From Neolentinus lepideus HHB14362 ss-1 (Eukaryota > Basidiomycota > Agaricomycetes > Gloeophyllales > Gloeophyllaceae), in contig KV425590.1 in NCBI GenBank assembly GCA_001632425.1, positions 124,001 through 188,000 of the forward strand: 64,000 nt of DNA, in the 5' to 3' direction. Positions 36,415-48,282 of this stretch are shown piece after piece. Both the position numbers and the translations under genes were made by a program. The stretch's first letter is position 1. Every line of letters begins with the position of its first letter. Below the pieces are notes generated by a model that searched no databases, was not told where the DNA came from, and saw only the letters and a list, made by a program, of their open reading frames with translations.

Positions 36415-38465
36415 TCAAAGTCGCTCGCCTCGGCCGATGACGGTCACCTGAACACGTTTCATGTTAGTTACAGTTACATTAATAAGAGGAAGCGAGGGGC
36501 ATGGAGAAGGGGTAAGGCGCACCTTGAAACCGATGTCTCTGAGCTTCTCAGCATCGACGATCATGCGACCATCGAACACGAACGCGGGCTTGTTCATGCC
36601 CGCGTAGACCGTCTCCCAGTCGATCTCCTTGAACTCCTTCCACTCGGTCGCGATCACGACTGCCTCGGCGTTCTTGCACGCCTCCAAGGCAGACCCGTAG
36701 ATCTGCACCTGCTTCTGGACTGGGAATGAAAACGATAAGTTGAGACGCGATGGACCAGGAAACAGGAGAGTGGGCTTACTAGTGGCGCTAGGGGTGACAG
36801 GCATCGCCTCGGCGAGGTCTAGCCAGATTTGGTCGTGCGGGACCTTGGGGTCATAAAGGCTGACCAGAGCCCGTTCGGCGACAAAGTCCTTGACGAGGGT
36901 GATGGCGGCGGATTCACGAGTATCACCAGTGTCGGCCTTGAACGCGAATCCGAGAACAGCAATGCGCTACCACCCGGCATCAACAACCAAATCCTCATAC
37001 ACAAGCAACCTAGCCCACGCACCTTGCCCGTAATGGTATTGAACAGTGTATCCACGACCCTCTTCGAGAACCGCCTCTTCTGGTACTCATTCATATCGAC
37101 CACCTGGCGCCAGTATGCTGCAACCTCTGGTAAATGCAGGCTCTCGCTCAAGTACACGAGGTTGAGGATGTCCTTCTGGAAGCACGAGCCGCCAAAACCG
37201 ACGGAGGCCTTGAGGAACTTGGGGCCCATGCGGCTGTCACGCCCGACGGCATGCGCAACCTCGTCGATGTTCGCACCGGTGGCCTCGCATATCGCAGAGA
37301 GCGCATTGATAGAGGAGATGCGCTGCGCGAGCATCGCGTTCGCCGCGAGCTTGGAGAGCTCCGAGGACCAGAGGCCGACGGTGAGGATGCGTTCGCGGCT
37401 ACAATGCAATTAGCATTTGATGCACGAGAGGTTCGCTGCAAGCAGCCACTTACGGAACCCAGTGCGCATACACCTCCGCTAGGCTCGCGCACGCATCCTT
37501 GCCCTCGGGCGTCTGGAGCGAGCCGATCAAAACACGGTCGGGGCTGAAAAGATCGTCGATAGCCGTGCCCTCGGCCAGGAACTCGGGGTTGGACAAGATC
37601 TGGAACTTGCAATTGGGCTTGCTGTTAGCCTCAAGGATGGTGCGCATCGACTCGGCGGTGCGGCACGGCACGGTCGACTTTTCGACGACGATCTTGGAGG
37701 ACTCGGCGACGGCGGCGATGCGGCGCGTGGCGAGTTCAACGTAGCTGATAAGGACATTAGTATGGCATGAAGAGGTGGGTGTATGCGGCGATTCGGGATG
37801 ATTCCGTGGTGGGCAGTGACTCCAGTGCGAAGCATTGCCACAAGTCCAATCATAGCGTTGAATAAAGTATAGAATCTCAGCAGAAAGGGCAAGTCCCATT
37901 AAGACCGAGAGATCGGCTGCCTGAGAAGTACGAACACGATTCTCATAGAATTTGCATCCGCAGTGATCTCAGCGGAATACTAAGAAGCCCCCGAAACCGT
38001 TCATATGCGAACTCGACACTCACTTGAGATCAGCCGCGAAGCCAGCCCCAACACCGTTCTTCTTCGTCGGCGTGTTCACACTAACGAAAATCAGATCCGC
38101 CTCCCGGATACCCTTGTCAACATCCGAGGAGAAGAACAGGTTCCTGCCGCGGGCCTGGCGTACAACATCCTCCAGGCCGGGCTCATAAATGGGCAGGCTG
38201 AAGTCCTTGCTGTTCCACGCGTCGATACGCGCCTGGTTGAGATCTACGATGGTGACAATGATATCGGGGCACTTGAGGGCAATCACGGCGCACGTCGGTC
38301 CACCTTACAGGCCGTCATTCCACGATAATAGATGAAGATAAGCTTGAAGAGTGCTTACCGACATATCCAGCGCCGACTGCACGCACCGTGTCAGTCTCCG
38401 CAGTCGCGTGCACAGGAACGAGGACACGTACTACAGCAGATTTTCTTGACTTGTACGGGGGCCAT
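36415..38465 (-). CDS. UDP-glucose 6-dehydrogenase
   Basis: Converts UDP-glucose to UDP-glucuronate with two NAD+, the entry to glucuronate-containing glycans and UDP-xylose. Start ATG at 38465 ([11 protein letters not shown]). Two early introns split the nucleotide-binding motif so that [19 protein letters not shown] is restored. A 279-bp intron (38023-37745, long for this genome) follows AADLN. Further landmarks: [43 protein letters not shown], the catalytic Cys in [17 protein letters not shown], and [19 protein letters not shown] after an intron. The C-terminus [13 protein letters not shown] is completed by the last exon, ending at 36415. Length and motif order match eukaryotic UGDH; cytosolic. 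Confidence 0.95.
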
Positions 38466-39549
38466 GGTCGTCGAGAGTGTTGTGTAAGAAAAAGAGCGAG
38501 ATTTGACACGTAAAGGTTTATAAAGAGATGTGTCCGGGCGAGAGTACTTGCTTCCATGCCGGGCACGCGCGACCGACAGGAATCAGCTTGGCGGAGCTCG
38601 ACCATCATACCATCTGGCTGCGCTCGATGTAAGTTCAAATGCATCTTCGTTTTCCGACATACACTGCTCTGGGTGTATTCTAGTGCTCCTCGTCGATATA
38701 TTTAGCGCTTCGGCGGTCTTCCTGTCAAAAGCGACCGAGATATTGCACTCGAATACGGCACTGCGAAGCCCCACGCCAGCTCAGACAGAAGATACTATTT
38801 GTACATGCGCGGCTGGGCTGTGTGCTGCAGGAGCTGCAGAGACTATCTGGGCGATCCGGACTGGAAATCTGTAGGATTTGGCATACTGGTTCCGACACTG
38901 CTTAGGTGTGTCCATTCCATTCAGTAGTAGTATTGACACCGCTGTGTACAGATACACTGCAAAGTCTATGTTCTTTCGATGTCTGGAATCTGCCAGACCT
39001 AGGACAGTGCATCTTATATAGCTCTGCGCATCAGCAGTGAATTCGTGGCGTCTACGAAGCTGGGATGTACCACGATTCGTCGTAGCGGAGACGCCTGAAA
39101 GGCCTTATGTGGACGTTGAACGTTGAGCTGCGCTGGTGAGGATAGAAGCATTGGTCTTCGTATTGATGTATTCTCCTTCCATAGGACAGGACTGAAGTTG
39201 CTCTATTGCACCATGCGGAGGGATTCGAGCAGATTCATGTTGTAGCTTATATGTAAACTTTCTGAATAGAAAAGAATTATAACTGTTAGCATGTGTTCCA
39301 AGGACAGCGTGCCGAGAAGTCTATTCACAACCTGTACGCATCTACGAGTTATACCTCAGGTCTCTGGCAGGAACAACAACGGACGCATATAGGCGCCTAT
39401 AACACCGCCCGCGTTTCTCACCTCAGACCAGGCTCCATCTCGTTCCACAGCGTCTATGTGAGGCAGTGGCACCTATAACCGCCACGGCGCTCTGTCTTTT
39501 ACTTCCAAACCTCCAGAAATGATACCATAGCGTTGACTATCGCAACAGG
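38466..39549. other. divergent intergenic region (UGDH / Est1-family)
   Basis: 1.08 kb that should hold both promoters. The frame 38530-38874 (+) has no motif. No repeat was noted. Confidence 0.45.
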
Positions 39550-42500
39550 ATGTCTAACACTGCAGAATCAGCTTCACAGTTATCGAGGTGCGTAGACACA
39601 GCGTTCGTGTTTCTACCAAAAGTATTGTGAGACTAATTGTGTCTGGATACTGGCGGCAGGGAGATGAAGAGTGTACAACAGGGGTTGAAGGAGTTGCTGA
39701 AAACACATGAGCCATGGGCGAGGGAGGTTGAGTTCCAAAGGAAGAAGTGAGTCCATCCTAGTACGAGGGTGGTGGAATGCTCAGCAGCCATCACACCGCA
39801 GTCTCAGACGTCTATATCTCCGCCTTCTGTTGATCTATCCGTACGCAAAGGAATCCAACGATGTTGAGACCCACCTCTGGATGCAGACGTCCTATCAGTT
39901 CATATCTCAGTACAGACAGCGGATCTCCACGCTCGAGCGCGTCGTGCACGGTCCCCCTCCTCGAAATGGGCACAACCGCCATGTACAATACCAGCAGGGC
40001 GGACCCGTTGAGTATCGCAAGCTACTGGGACGCTTCCGACAGTTCCTCGCTGAGGAGGAGCGCTTCTGGATCCAGCTTGTTCTGCGCTTCCGGCGCGCCT
40101 TCAGGCTCACCGAGGCCCAGCCTGCTCTGTCTTCCCTTGGGATCGCCCAGGGCGACGAGGAGGCTCCGGCCGGGGACGCCAACAATCCGCCTCTAGCCCA
40201 GGGCGGCAGAAACAATCTGGGCTTCCCGCCGGACGACCCGGCGATCGACGTAGCGCCACAGAAGCCGGAGCAGCGACGCGGCCAGCTGTTTATTCTGAGC
40301 AAGGCTCTCGTATGTCTGGGCGACCTGGCACGATACAAGGAGCTGTACAACGACAGCGGCGGGCGGCCTCGCGCGGGACATGAGGATGGGCCTGTCGCGG
40401 CGCCACGGGGTCGGGGTGGGAAGGGCGCGCAACAGATGCCTGCGCGGGAGAGGAATTACGAGAAGGCACAGCGGTACTATGAGCAGGCGCGCGCGCTGGT
40501 GCCGGACGAGGGCAACCCGTCGCACCAGCTGGCGATTCTGGCAATGTACAAGAAGGATACGTTCGGGTCGCTGGTGCATTACTACAAGGCACTGTGCGTG
40601 CAGCAGCCGTACGACCCTGCCACGGAGAACCTGGCGACAGTGCTGAACAAGGCGTTGGAGATGTGGAGGAAGACGACGGAGAAACCTTCTTCGACGGAGC
40701 CGAGACATAGAGTTGCAGCCTTTAAGAATGATGTTCTGGTCCTGCATGCTCTTTGGAGGCTCGGCGTGGAAGAGTATGTCTATATTATTCCACCAAACTA
40801 TGACTATTGATCGTAAATGTTCCTGTTAGGACTATGGCCGCCGGTCCCAAACACGCTGAACAGCTATTAGTCGACTTTGGCAACCTCATGTCTGATCGCG
40901 TTTTACCTATAGAAACTATCCGGGACGTCGTGATGCTCGCTCAGGGCGCTTTGCTCAAGCACCGCAAGTTCCGTGATCCACCCGTGTCCGGACACAGACG
41001 CTCGAAGTCCATCGGTCAAGACCATCCAAGGACGGCCTCCGCATCTACCATCGAGTCTCAGATTGCCACCCATGTGATGGCGCTGCATCGGACACTCATG
41101 GAGATCGGAGCTGCCGAAGTGGCGGAGAAGCCACCGGAGGATGCGGCGGAGGGTGACCTTGCTCAGAAAATCACGGCGGTGTTCCGGAGGATGCTGCCTG
41201 CACTAAGGATCGCGGGGAAATGGCTGCGCGCTAATATTGGTTACGTGACGCAGCGGTCGACGCCCAAAGTGCCCAGGGAGAGGGAGAGTGATGGTCAGGA
41301 TCGTAGGAAGGGCAGATCGACAAGTGTGCTGATATCGGATATGGATGATTTCTGGGCAGTGTACACTCGGTTTATGTCCGCCTTACTGCGCACGTTCCCT
41401 GTGGAGAAGTTGCCGGCACTCGCTGCGTCTCTGGAGGAAGATGTTGATCTTGCTGGTTTCATTCCTCTGAAGAGACTCCTGGTCGACCGCGGCAGAGCTC
41501 CGGTTGGAGGGGATGAAGTGCATCCAAATGACGAACAGCTCATGAGAATTGCTGATATCCTTAGGGATGCTCAGTCGGTAGCGGATATCACTGTGAGTTC
41601 ATCGCGTTACTCACATCTTGATCATAATTGTTTTGTTACTGATGATCGTACTCAGGAGTCTCCCGTCATCCTGAAGGAAGGTCGTTTCATATTTGGAGCT
41701 AGGATCTCTGGAGGAGCTTCCAGCAATGGTGTCTTTGCTAATGGAGTAGCTGATGCCTCGGAAGTGGCAGTCACTACTGTCGACGAGACTATCGAGCTAG
41801 TGGATGAGGATGACATAATGGCGGAAACCATGACAGATGTCACCCGTACCGACGACGACCCCGTCCGGGAGGCGGGCGACGCATTTAGAAAGGGTCTTCG
41901 TAATTCGACGTCTGACCTGGGAGTCGACGATGAGGACGAGATTGTGTGGAACCCTAGGTGCGACACCAGAGTGTCCGCCCTTGGATCGTACTGATATTCT
42001 GCTTAGACCTGCTCTATCACCAATTGCAAAACCCACTTTGTCTCCTATCGGACCGGCGAAGACTGCAGCCCTGCCACTTCCGCCTGCGCTCCCCTACCAC
42101 AGTCCTGCTCGTCCAAATTTCGGTGTCATTGGCGCACCGCAGTCTCCTAGGCTACCGCAGGAGTCCCGAGCTATAACACCACCCAAGACCGGTCCCACAT
42201 CAGGTACAACAGCCCAGGATCTCTTGAATAGGATCAGAACAGCACCCGTTAGCAAAGCCCAAGTGCAAGCTGAACCCTTGTTTGGTATTGGTTCCAGGCC
42301 ATCGATATGGTCGGCGGGCACGAATGCCACGCCAAAATATGCTGTTCTTGGATCCACTGCCTTCAACAATCAACAATATTACTCGTCTCAGCAACCTCCG
42401 TCTTCACTAGATAATGTCCCATCCCAGTCATTGGCTCAATCCGTATATGCTCTACCGTCGCAGACACCGCAAAATGGTCTGGCGGGTGCAGGGTCTACTT

Positions 42501-42865
42501 CTCCTTTTGCTACGCCGCCTCAACTACCCATCGGTGGTGGTCATCATCGCGTCGCCTCGGCCTCGATGCTCAGTCCCGTACATCAGGCTGGCCAAATTCC
42601 TGCACGATATGATACCTTTACTGGATACGATACTTTCTTGGGCCAGCAGCAGCTCAACCAAGTAGGCAATCTGGCGCCGTGGCACAATATGTCCACTTTA
42701 GGCTTCCATGAGCAACCACAGGCTTTTGGTCATAGCCGTGGTACATCTTTGGGATCCCATCTCGGTCCTGCTGGTTTTCCGTCGTACCGAGACGAGTTTG
42801 AGAGTCAGCTATATCCCGGTCCACCTCAACCCAGACCGCTGTCAAATATTTGGGGAAATACTTGA
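39550..42865 (+). CDS. Est1/SMG5-7 family protein (14-3-3-like TPR region)
   Basis: Homologue of the telomerase-associated Est1 / Ebs1 / SMG7 family, which acts in telomere maintenance or nonsense-mediated decay. Exon 1 is short (MSNTAESASQLSR). The following exons give KTHEPWAREVEFQRKNLRRL and LLLIYPYAKESNDVETHLWM, the 14-3-3-like N-terminal domain. A TPR-like stretch follows (ERNYEKAQRYYEQARALVPD, NPSHQLAILAMYKKDTFGSL, HYYKALCVQQPYDPATENL), as in the Est1 DNA/RNA-binding domain. Exons continue through small introns near 40774, 41592 and 41959; the last joins EIVWNPR to PALSPIAKP. The C-terminal 290 residues are Pro/Ser/Gln-rich and disordered-looking. No PIN domain is seen, so it is SMG7/Est1-like rather than SMG6-like. 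Est1 versus Ebs1/SMG7 function is not decidable here. Confidence 0.85.
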
Positions 42866-44748
42866 AGACTCGCCGAAGATATCCAGCGTCTTCGTCTCTT
42901 GAGACAGCCCACGTACGCATGACGTATTAGGTCAACGGACACTAGTGTGCCGCTTGTTGCCTGTATGCGTTTGCAGCTCACAAGATAGTTGGACCATCTA
43001 CCGGAGACTATCAGCACTATTCTGATGGTGCATGTTAGAAGTGTCTTCCACCGTCGGCGTTCATATCTCTGGGTTCATGACTAACTGAATAGCACGTCAG
43101 GTAAAAGCTACTGGCCACCTGATGATCGTATGCGCTTTGTACTATGAACTCTGGACGTTCTTAGAAGTCATTTCAGAATGTTTCTCACTGCTCAACCTCC
43201 TGTATTCGATACCGCCGCTTGACAGTAATTGCTGCAATGGTCGCAAATCAATCACCTGCACTTCTTGTGCCGTGATCGAGAGAGAACAGGACATGAATCC
43301 AGACGGCGTGAGGGGTCTGCAGCAGAGGGCAAAATATGACCCGTCGAAGTTTCTGTGCAGGAACCGCCGTCCAAGGAACAATGCTGAAGGTAGTATATAC
43401 ACTTGCTCCTGCATCCTTGACCCTTCCTAAATTGAGCCCCCTTTACTTTTGATTTATGTTCTTATGTGTGCGGCTCTCTTTGTCCGTCCCACCATGATCG
43501 CTGACAGCTCTTGTCCTCATAGCTAAGCACACCAGCATGGCGTCTCCGTGGCCACAAACTCCTTACAGTCAGCGAATTAGCCCCAAACTCGCCACCGATG
43601 AGAGCATCTTCTACGGACCCTACTTTTATACCATCTCTTCGGCGTCGAATGGCCTTTCGAAATTACTCCTCGGCATGATGTCCTCGTTCACAGCCAAGTT
43701 GAAAAAGCTTTTCACTCAAGTCAAGCCGTCTGCGTTCTTCCGTCTCGATTCTAATCTCTGCGCAGTCGCATTTGACTGTATCAAATTTTCAAGATTTTCT
43801 CGGCCTCCGCTCACTGGATTGTCTGTCTACGAGATTGGGTTCAATCTTGCATTTCTGGCCGTCCTTCAGTGTCATTCGCTGGAGTTGTGAACCATAGTTT
43901 CTGGACATATTTCTGTGAAAGGGAGGCAACATCGGGTCAATCTCTCGAATCTTCAGAATCTCAAGTGCGACTTATATGGTCGTATCCTCCGTCATTTTTT
44001 TCACGCCTGCTCTGCACGTCTTGCGCATGGTCTACCCTTTATCTGACAGAAGCCATCTGGACTGGAGCGCAGATATGTCATCTCTGCTGATGCGCTCAAG
44101 ATGCAAGGGAGCGAAGGCCGGTCTCGATAAACAAGTAGCTGGCTGTGGTTAACAGCGGCGGCGCGATGGACTCAGAGCTATCCACAGATCGAGCTGGTCC
44201 TTGACACTATCGTTATGGGAAGAGGCGAATTGACGTGTCTTCAGTATTTGATGCCTTCATCAAGTGGGAGTTCCTTGTCTATGAACGCTATTCATCATGC
44301 TTGACTCAAGAGACCACTGATGCATACCACCGTCAGATGTTGCCATCTCGACTATGGTTGACAAAAGAAGGCTCCGATGTGTCCAACATCGGTGCATCAA
44401 AATGCTCGACACTGCTCGAACTCTCGTGTCATGTCCCTCGAAAGCCACAACGTGGTGGTTATTGGGGAATAGCGACATCCATAGAGTTGAGGAGCCCGGA
44501 CTCCGATGCCACAGACACAACACGGACTTCCTTCATTGTGAGCCGCAAGAGAGATAGCTATAGCTCTTGACGCATATGTATGTAATGGTCGGAACTCGAA
44601 AAACCGAAAAGGATGCAGTCATGTTCTAGTTGGTATTTAGAAAAGCTAGATCGGACCCACCCAGAAAAGATACATCAACGTACATCCACTATGCACATAC
44701 CCTTCCCAAGATATCAAAAGAAAGGAAAAGATATTTACACGCTGGATA
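42866..44748. other. gene-poor interval with unassigned frames
   Basis: Between the Est1-family gene and the SUZ gene. Frames at 43122-43430, 43142-43414 (-), 43869-44090, 44235-44570 and 44260-44523 (-) show no recognisable motif. The longest with a natural ATG is described separately (43537-43890). Confidence 0.4.
43537..43890 (+). CDS. hypothetical protein, 117 codons, doubtful
   Basis: Open frame starting at an ATG. The N-terminal stretch DESIFYGPYFYTIS faintly recalls an acidic-then-YGPY motif seen in uncharacterised fungal proteins. The remainder (KLKKLFTQVKPSAFFRLDSN, then a hydrophobic C-terminus) gives no family. No intron partners or upstream exons could be supported. It may be a real small gene, a pseudogene piece or chance. 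Confidence 0.22.
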   Translation: MASPWPQTPYSQRISPKLATDESIFYGPYFYTISSASNGLSKLLLGMMSSFTAKLKKLFTQVKPSAFFRLDSNLCAVAFDCIKFSRFSRPPLTGLSVYEIGFNLAFLAVLQCHSLEL

Positions 44749-45448
44749 TTAGGAGGAGGTTGAAGATATAACACCGTCTTCACCTTTCAGCTGCTTCTCG
44801 GAGGAGATCGATGTGTTCTTTCGACGGGCGAACCCCCTCTCACTGCCATTGCCTGCTTCGGGACCTCGAGGATTACGCGCAATCTGCACCTCAACCTTGG
44901 GCGCACTCTCGGGAGCTTGTACGGCTCCTTGGCCGAATATCCGCTCCCTGGCCTCCCGGTACAGCCTCTCTCGCTCTTGCAAGCTCTGACCCTGGTCGTT
45001 GCCTGCATGCTGAGGTTCAGAAGGACCTGTTGAGGCGGTTTGGCGTTTGAGTATCTTCATTTTCGGCTTCAGGGCCTCAAGAGGCGGTAAGGAGGTTGGC
45101 GTAGATGTGGAAGTCTGAGATGGGAGAATAGTCGGCATAGGGGACTTCGAATTGCTGGGAGAAGGACACTCGGATACGCAAGAGCATTCATAACATCATA
45201 AGACTCACGCAGCCTCCCAAACGGCCTTGCTGTCCTCTTCTTCTTCGTCCGTGTCCGCATCCCAGTCGTCAGGTATGTTCATCGCCGGTGCTGGGCGGAG
45301 TACGCGAGGGAGGGCAGACGTCTGCTCAGACAGCGAAGAGCTAATGTCAGCATGAAGTTTAGTACGTTATCGGCAGGTGAATGGTCAGGAAGAGAGCAGA
45401 ACTACTTCGACGTACGGAAGGCTCGTCCCAGGGGTCACCCGTAGCCAT
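44749..45448 (-). CDS. SUZ-domain protein (SZRD1-like)
   Basis: Small putative RNA-binding protein of about 180 residues. Three exons on the minus strand: the first is 33 nt (45448-45416, MATGDPWDEPS), then one ending in SKAVWEAA, then the terminal exon. The SUZ domain is recognisable near the middle as the conserved MKILKRQ followed by LQERERLYREARERIFG, in the order found in SZRD1 and other SUZ proteins. An acidic DADTDEEEEDS region precedes it. The tail is charged and Ser/Lys-rich. The second exon could begin at either of two adjacent AGs, adding or omitting one Gln. The function is inferred from the domain only. Confidence 0.85.
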
Positions 45449-46037
45449 CGATCCTATTTATCTTTCTTATTTTCAGCAATAAAGCTTAAAGACTTACAAT
45501 TAGACTAACGAGTGTGGACTCACCGTATCGCAATCTTATGTAAACTTCCTGTGGTCCGCAATGTATGGCAGTGCGTGCCCGCTGAAGGTAGCAAGCCGCA
45601 AGATATGTTTCAGGCCTAATTTGGTAGAATAGATTCCGGAAAAGATGAATTTTCCCATCACTAGATCTTATGACTACTATTTGTCCAACTTTTCCGGTAT
45701 CTTCTCTTTATACGCAGGATTTTTTGAAATGAATTGGTACTGACACGACTTATTCAGCTGAGGCCGCCTCTGAGACGACATCTGCATCTGACATGGCTCT
45801 GCAGACACTGCTTAATTAAGTATGCAGAGTAGCTCGGACCTCCTTCTCTTCACCTGATCTCAGCAATCTTTTTACCGATTTTTATTTTACTATGTAGATG
45901 AATACAACACAGCAAGGAACGACTGGTATGAAATTTGAAACAATGGTCCAGGTCCAAGCACTACAACAACATGAAATGCATTAAATCAAGCTGTTGTCCG
46001 GGTTCTGTCCGAGGAAGGGAAGGATGGTAGCGGCTGA
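45449..46037. other. intergenic (SUZ gene start / sedolisin end)
   Basis: About 590 bp, AT-richer than the flanking coding DNA, upstream of the SUZ gene and downstream of the sedolisin. No gene is recognised. Confidence 0.45.
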
Positions 46038-48282
46038 TTATACCAACAACCATCTCGCGAGCAGCTTAGCGAAGTTAGGCGTGCCGAGACCGGTGACGGG
46101 GTCCCAACCGGGCTCAGCGCTGAAGCCCACGGTACCGCATCCTGGGTTCGTGCCGTTTGTGATGTCGTTGAACGCGCCCGTGAACTCGGAAGAGTAGATC
46201 TGTATGCCCACAGTGGATCGTGAATATTTAGTTATGAGAGCCGAGAACGGATACACGCACGGTGGGGTTGATGAACCCGATGGGACCCTTGCCAATAGCA
46301 AGACGAGCGTCGTTGATCGACGTAAGGATGGTGCCGACGACGGGAGACGATGCGGACGTGCCGAACACGGACTCAAAGCTACCGTCAACTGCCACAACGT
46401 AGAAGGCGCCGTTGGCGGACAAGTCAGGGAAACCACGCGACTATTCAGATCAGCCAATCAACCAATCAATCCAGAACAAGTGAAAGTAAGAGAACGTACT
46501 TTACCGGTGGTGTTATATTGAGCGGACGAATATTTGGGAGGGTGGGTTGAGAGGTAGTGGTCAACAGCGCTCTTCTGGTATGAGGGCATTGCGAAGTAGT
46601 TGCTGAATCCACCACCGCTATAGATGACCTCCATGCACGCGGACTCCGGCTGGTAGACGCTGTGCCCTGAAACAACCTGGGTCGCGCCGACCGAGGTGAT
46701 GTACGGGCAAGTACCGGGGAAGGAAGGGTTGAACCCGACTGCGTCGTAGGATTGATCACCTAACCATCGTGTCAAGACATGGAGATACACACAAAAGTTG
46801 ACTATCATTCCCACCATCGGGGCCCAAGCATAAATCGCTGTTGCCGGCCACACCGTTATCGCCGGAACTGTATAATACCGTCGTGCCCATCAAGCCGAGT
46901 TTGGCATACTCGGCACACTGGCGCGCGGCATACGCGGGGGACAGATCCGCTTCGTTGTAGGCATACGACGTAGAGATGACATACGCGGGCTTGGTGATAC
47001 CACAGTCCTGAGGGCCATCGTAGCCACCGTACGGGTCGGGGTAGACAGCATCATAGTATGGGTCATCACCGCCCTCGAAGGTGCAGAACGAACCGTCGAT
47101 GGCGTCAAGGAAGTTGTTGAAGGATGCACCTTCTTCCATATCACCGGTCTGGTAGAGAGTGATCGGCTGGGGGTCTGTTAGGGCCATACCGTACTGCAAG
47201 TCAAGGTTACTCTCGCCATTGTACCCGAATCCGGTGTAATCCGTTTGAGCATAGCCTGATGACCTTTATGGGCAATGGTGTAAAGAAAACCACCGAAATT
47301 TTACATACCGCCGTCAATGGAAACCTCTACCGGAGATTTGCCGACTTGGTTAGTCGAGAAGTTCTTGAAGAACAAGTCCAAATCGGACTGGAGGTACGCC
47401 TGAGGTGTATACTCAACTGCGATGATCAGTGTCCGTCAATTTGACTTTAGTTTGACTAGGAGATCTGATGCACCCACCAATACCATAGCTATTCTTGCTG
47501 GTCGCAACAGGGTAGTAGACAAAGTCGTATAACGCCCTCAAGCAGATTGGGGTGATTTGTTGATCACAGTCCTCTAACTGCGTCAACAGATCCGAGATCT
47601 TCCCAGTACTCTTCGGTGACAGACCGACGCCTGGTTGACCGATGTTGCTGAGCGTGTGACTGGATGGCTCGGAACGTTTGATGACAGCGTCGAAGTGAAT
47701 GGAGGGCATGATAATGTCCACATGCTTGCTGACATGCTTCGGTACGTGGTACGCCTCACAGGCTATCCGGGCCATTTTAGTGAACGACTTGTCCGGAATG
47801 AATGGTAAGCGCTCACCAACATGTTCCTTGCCCGATTCGTGAGTGTAGACATGGTATTCGGTTTGCAGGAGTTGCTCAGCTTCCGTCACAGTGGCATTCA
47901 CTTCGATCCAAGTCTTGGCCTTGCTGACCTTGATCCTCGAGGCATCGATCCCAGAGGCAGCAAGCCAGTTGTAAACAGTGCTGACGGTCTCCGAGCTAGG
48001 TTTGAAGGTCTGGGCTACCTTGCCGGCATTCCAGTGCTTCCCGAAGTTCGGGGAGCTGGGCTCAGACACATCAAGCAGCAACTCCTCCAGCTTGTCCATG
48101 TTGCTCTGCGTCAGTCCAATCCTCAGTGGCAGCACCGCGTCGGCATCATGCTTGCGGGAACGAGACCATCCAGCCGGTGTGTGCGACCTCTTCTCGTGCA
48201 GAACGTGCGGGGAAAGGAGAGGCTCGGCAACGACGAGAGCGACGAAGGAAAGGAGGGACACAAACGAGCGCGTGAACAACAT
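46038..48282 (-). CDS. secreted sedolisin (tripeptidyl peptidase, family S53)
   Basis: Acid serine-carboxyl peptidase secreted to digest protein. Start at 48282 with a signal peptide (hydrophobic run SFVSLLSFVALVVAEP). The pro-domain includes LPLRIGLTQSNMDKLEELL and SEPSSPNFGKHW, and its end (EYHVYTHESGKEHVACEAYHVP) is split by a 52-bp intron. The catalytic domain shows the Glu/Asp pair in GESNLDLQYG, the oxyanion Asp in VLYSSGDNGV and the nucleophile in FGTSASSP. A Ca2+-site region follows (FNDITNGTNPGCGT, then GWDPVTGLGTPNF). Seven introns join in phase. The usual Ser before GTSAS is Phe, but the catalytic Ser is intact. Full length for the family, ending RWLLV at 46038. The gene should be active in acidic, protein-rich substrates. 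Confidence 0.94.

Noticed and set aside
40193..40747. 184-codon minus-strand open frame
   Set aside because: Antisense shadow of the Est1-family exon, with no motif of its own.
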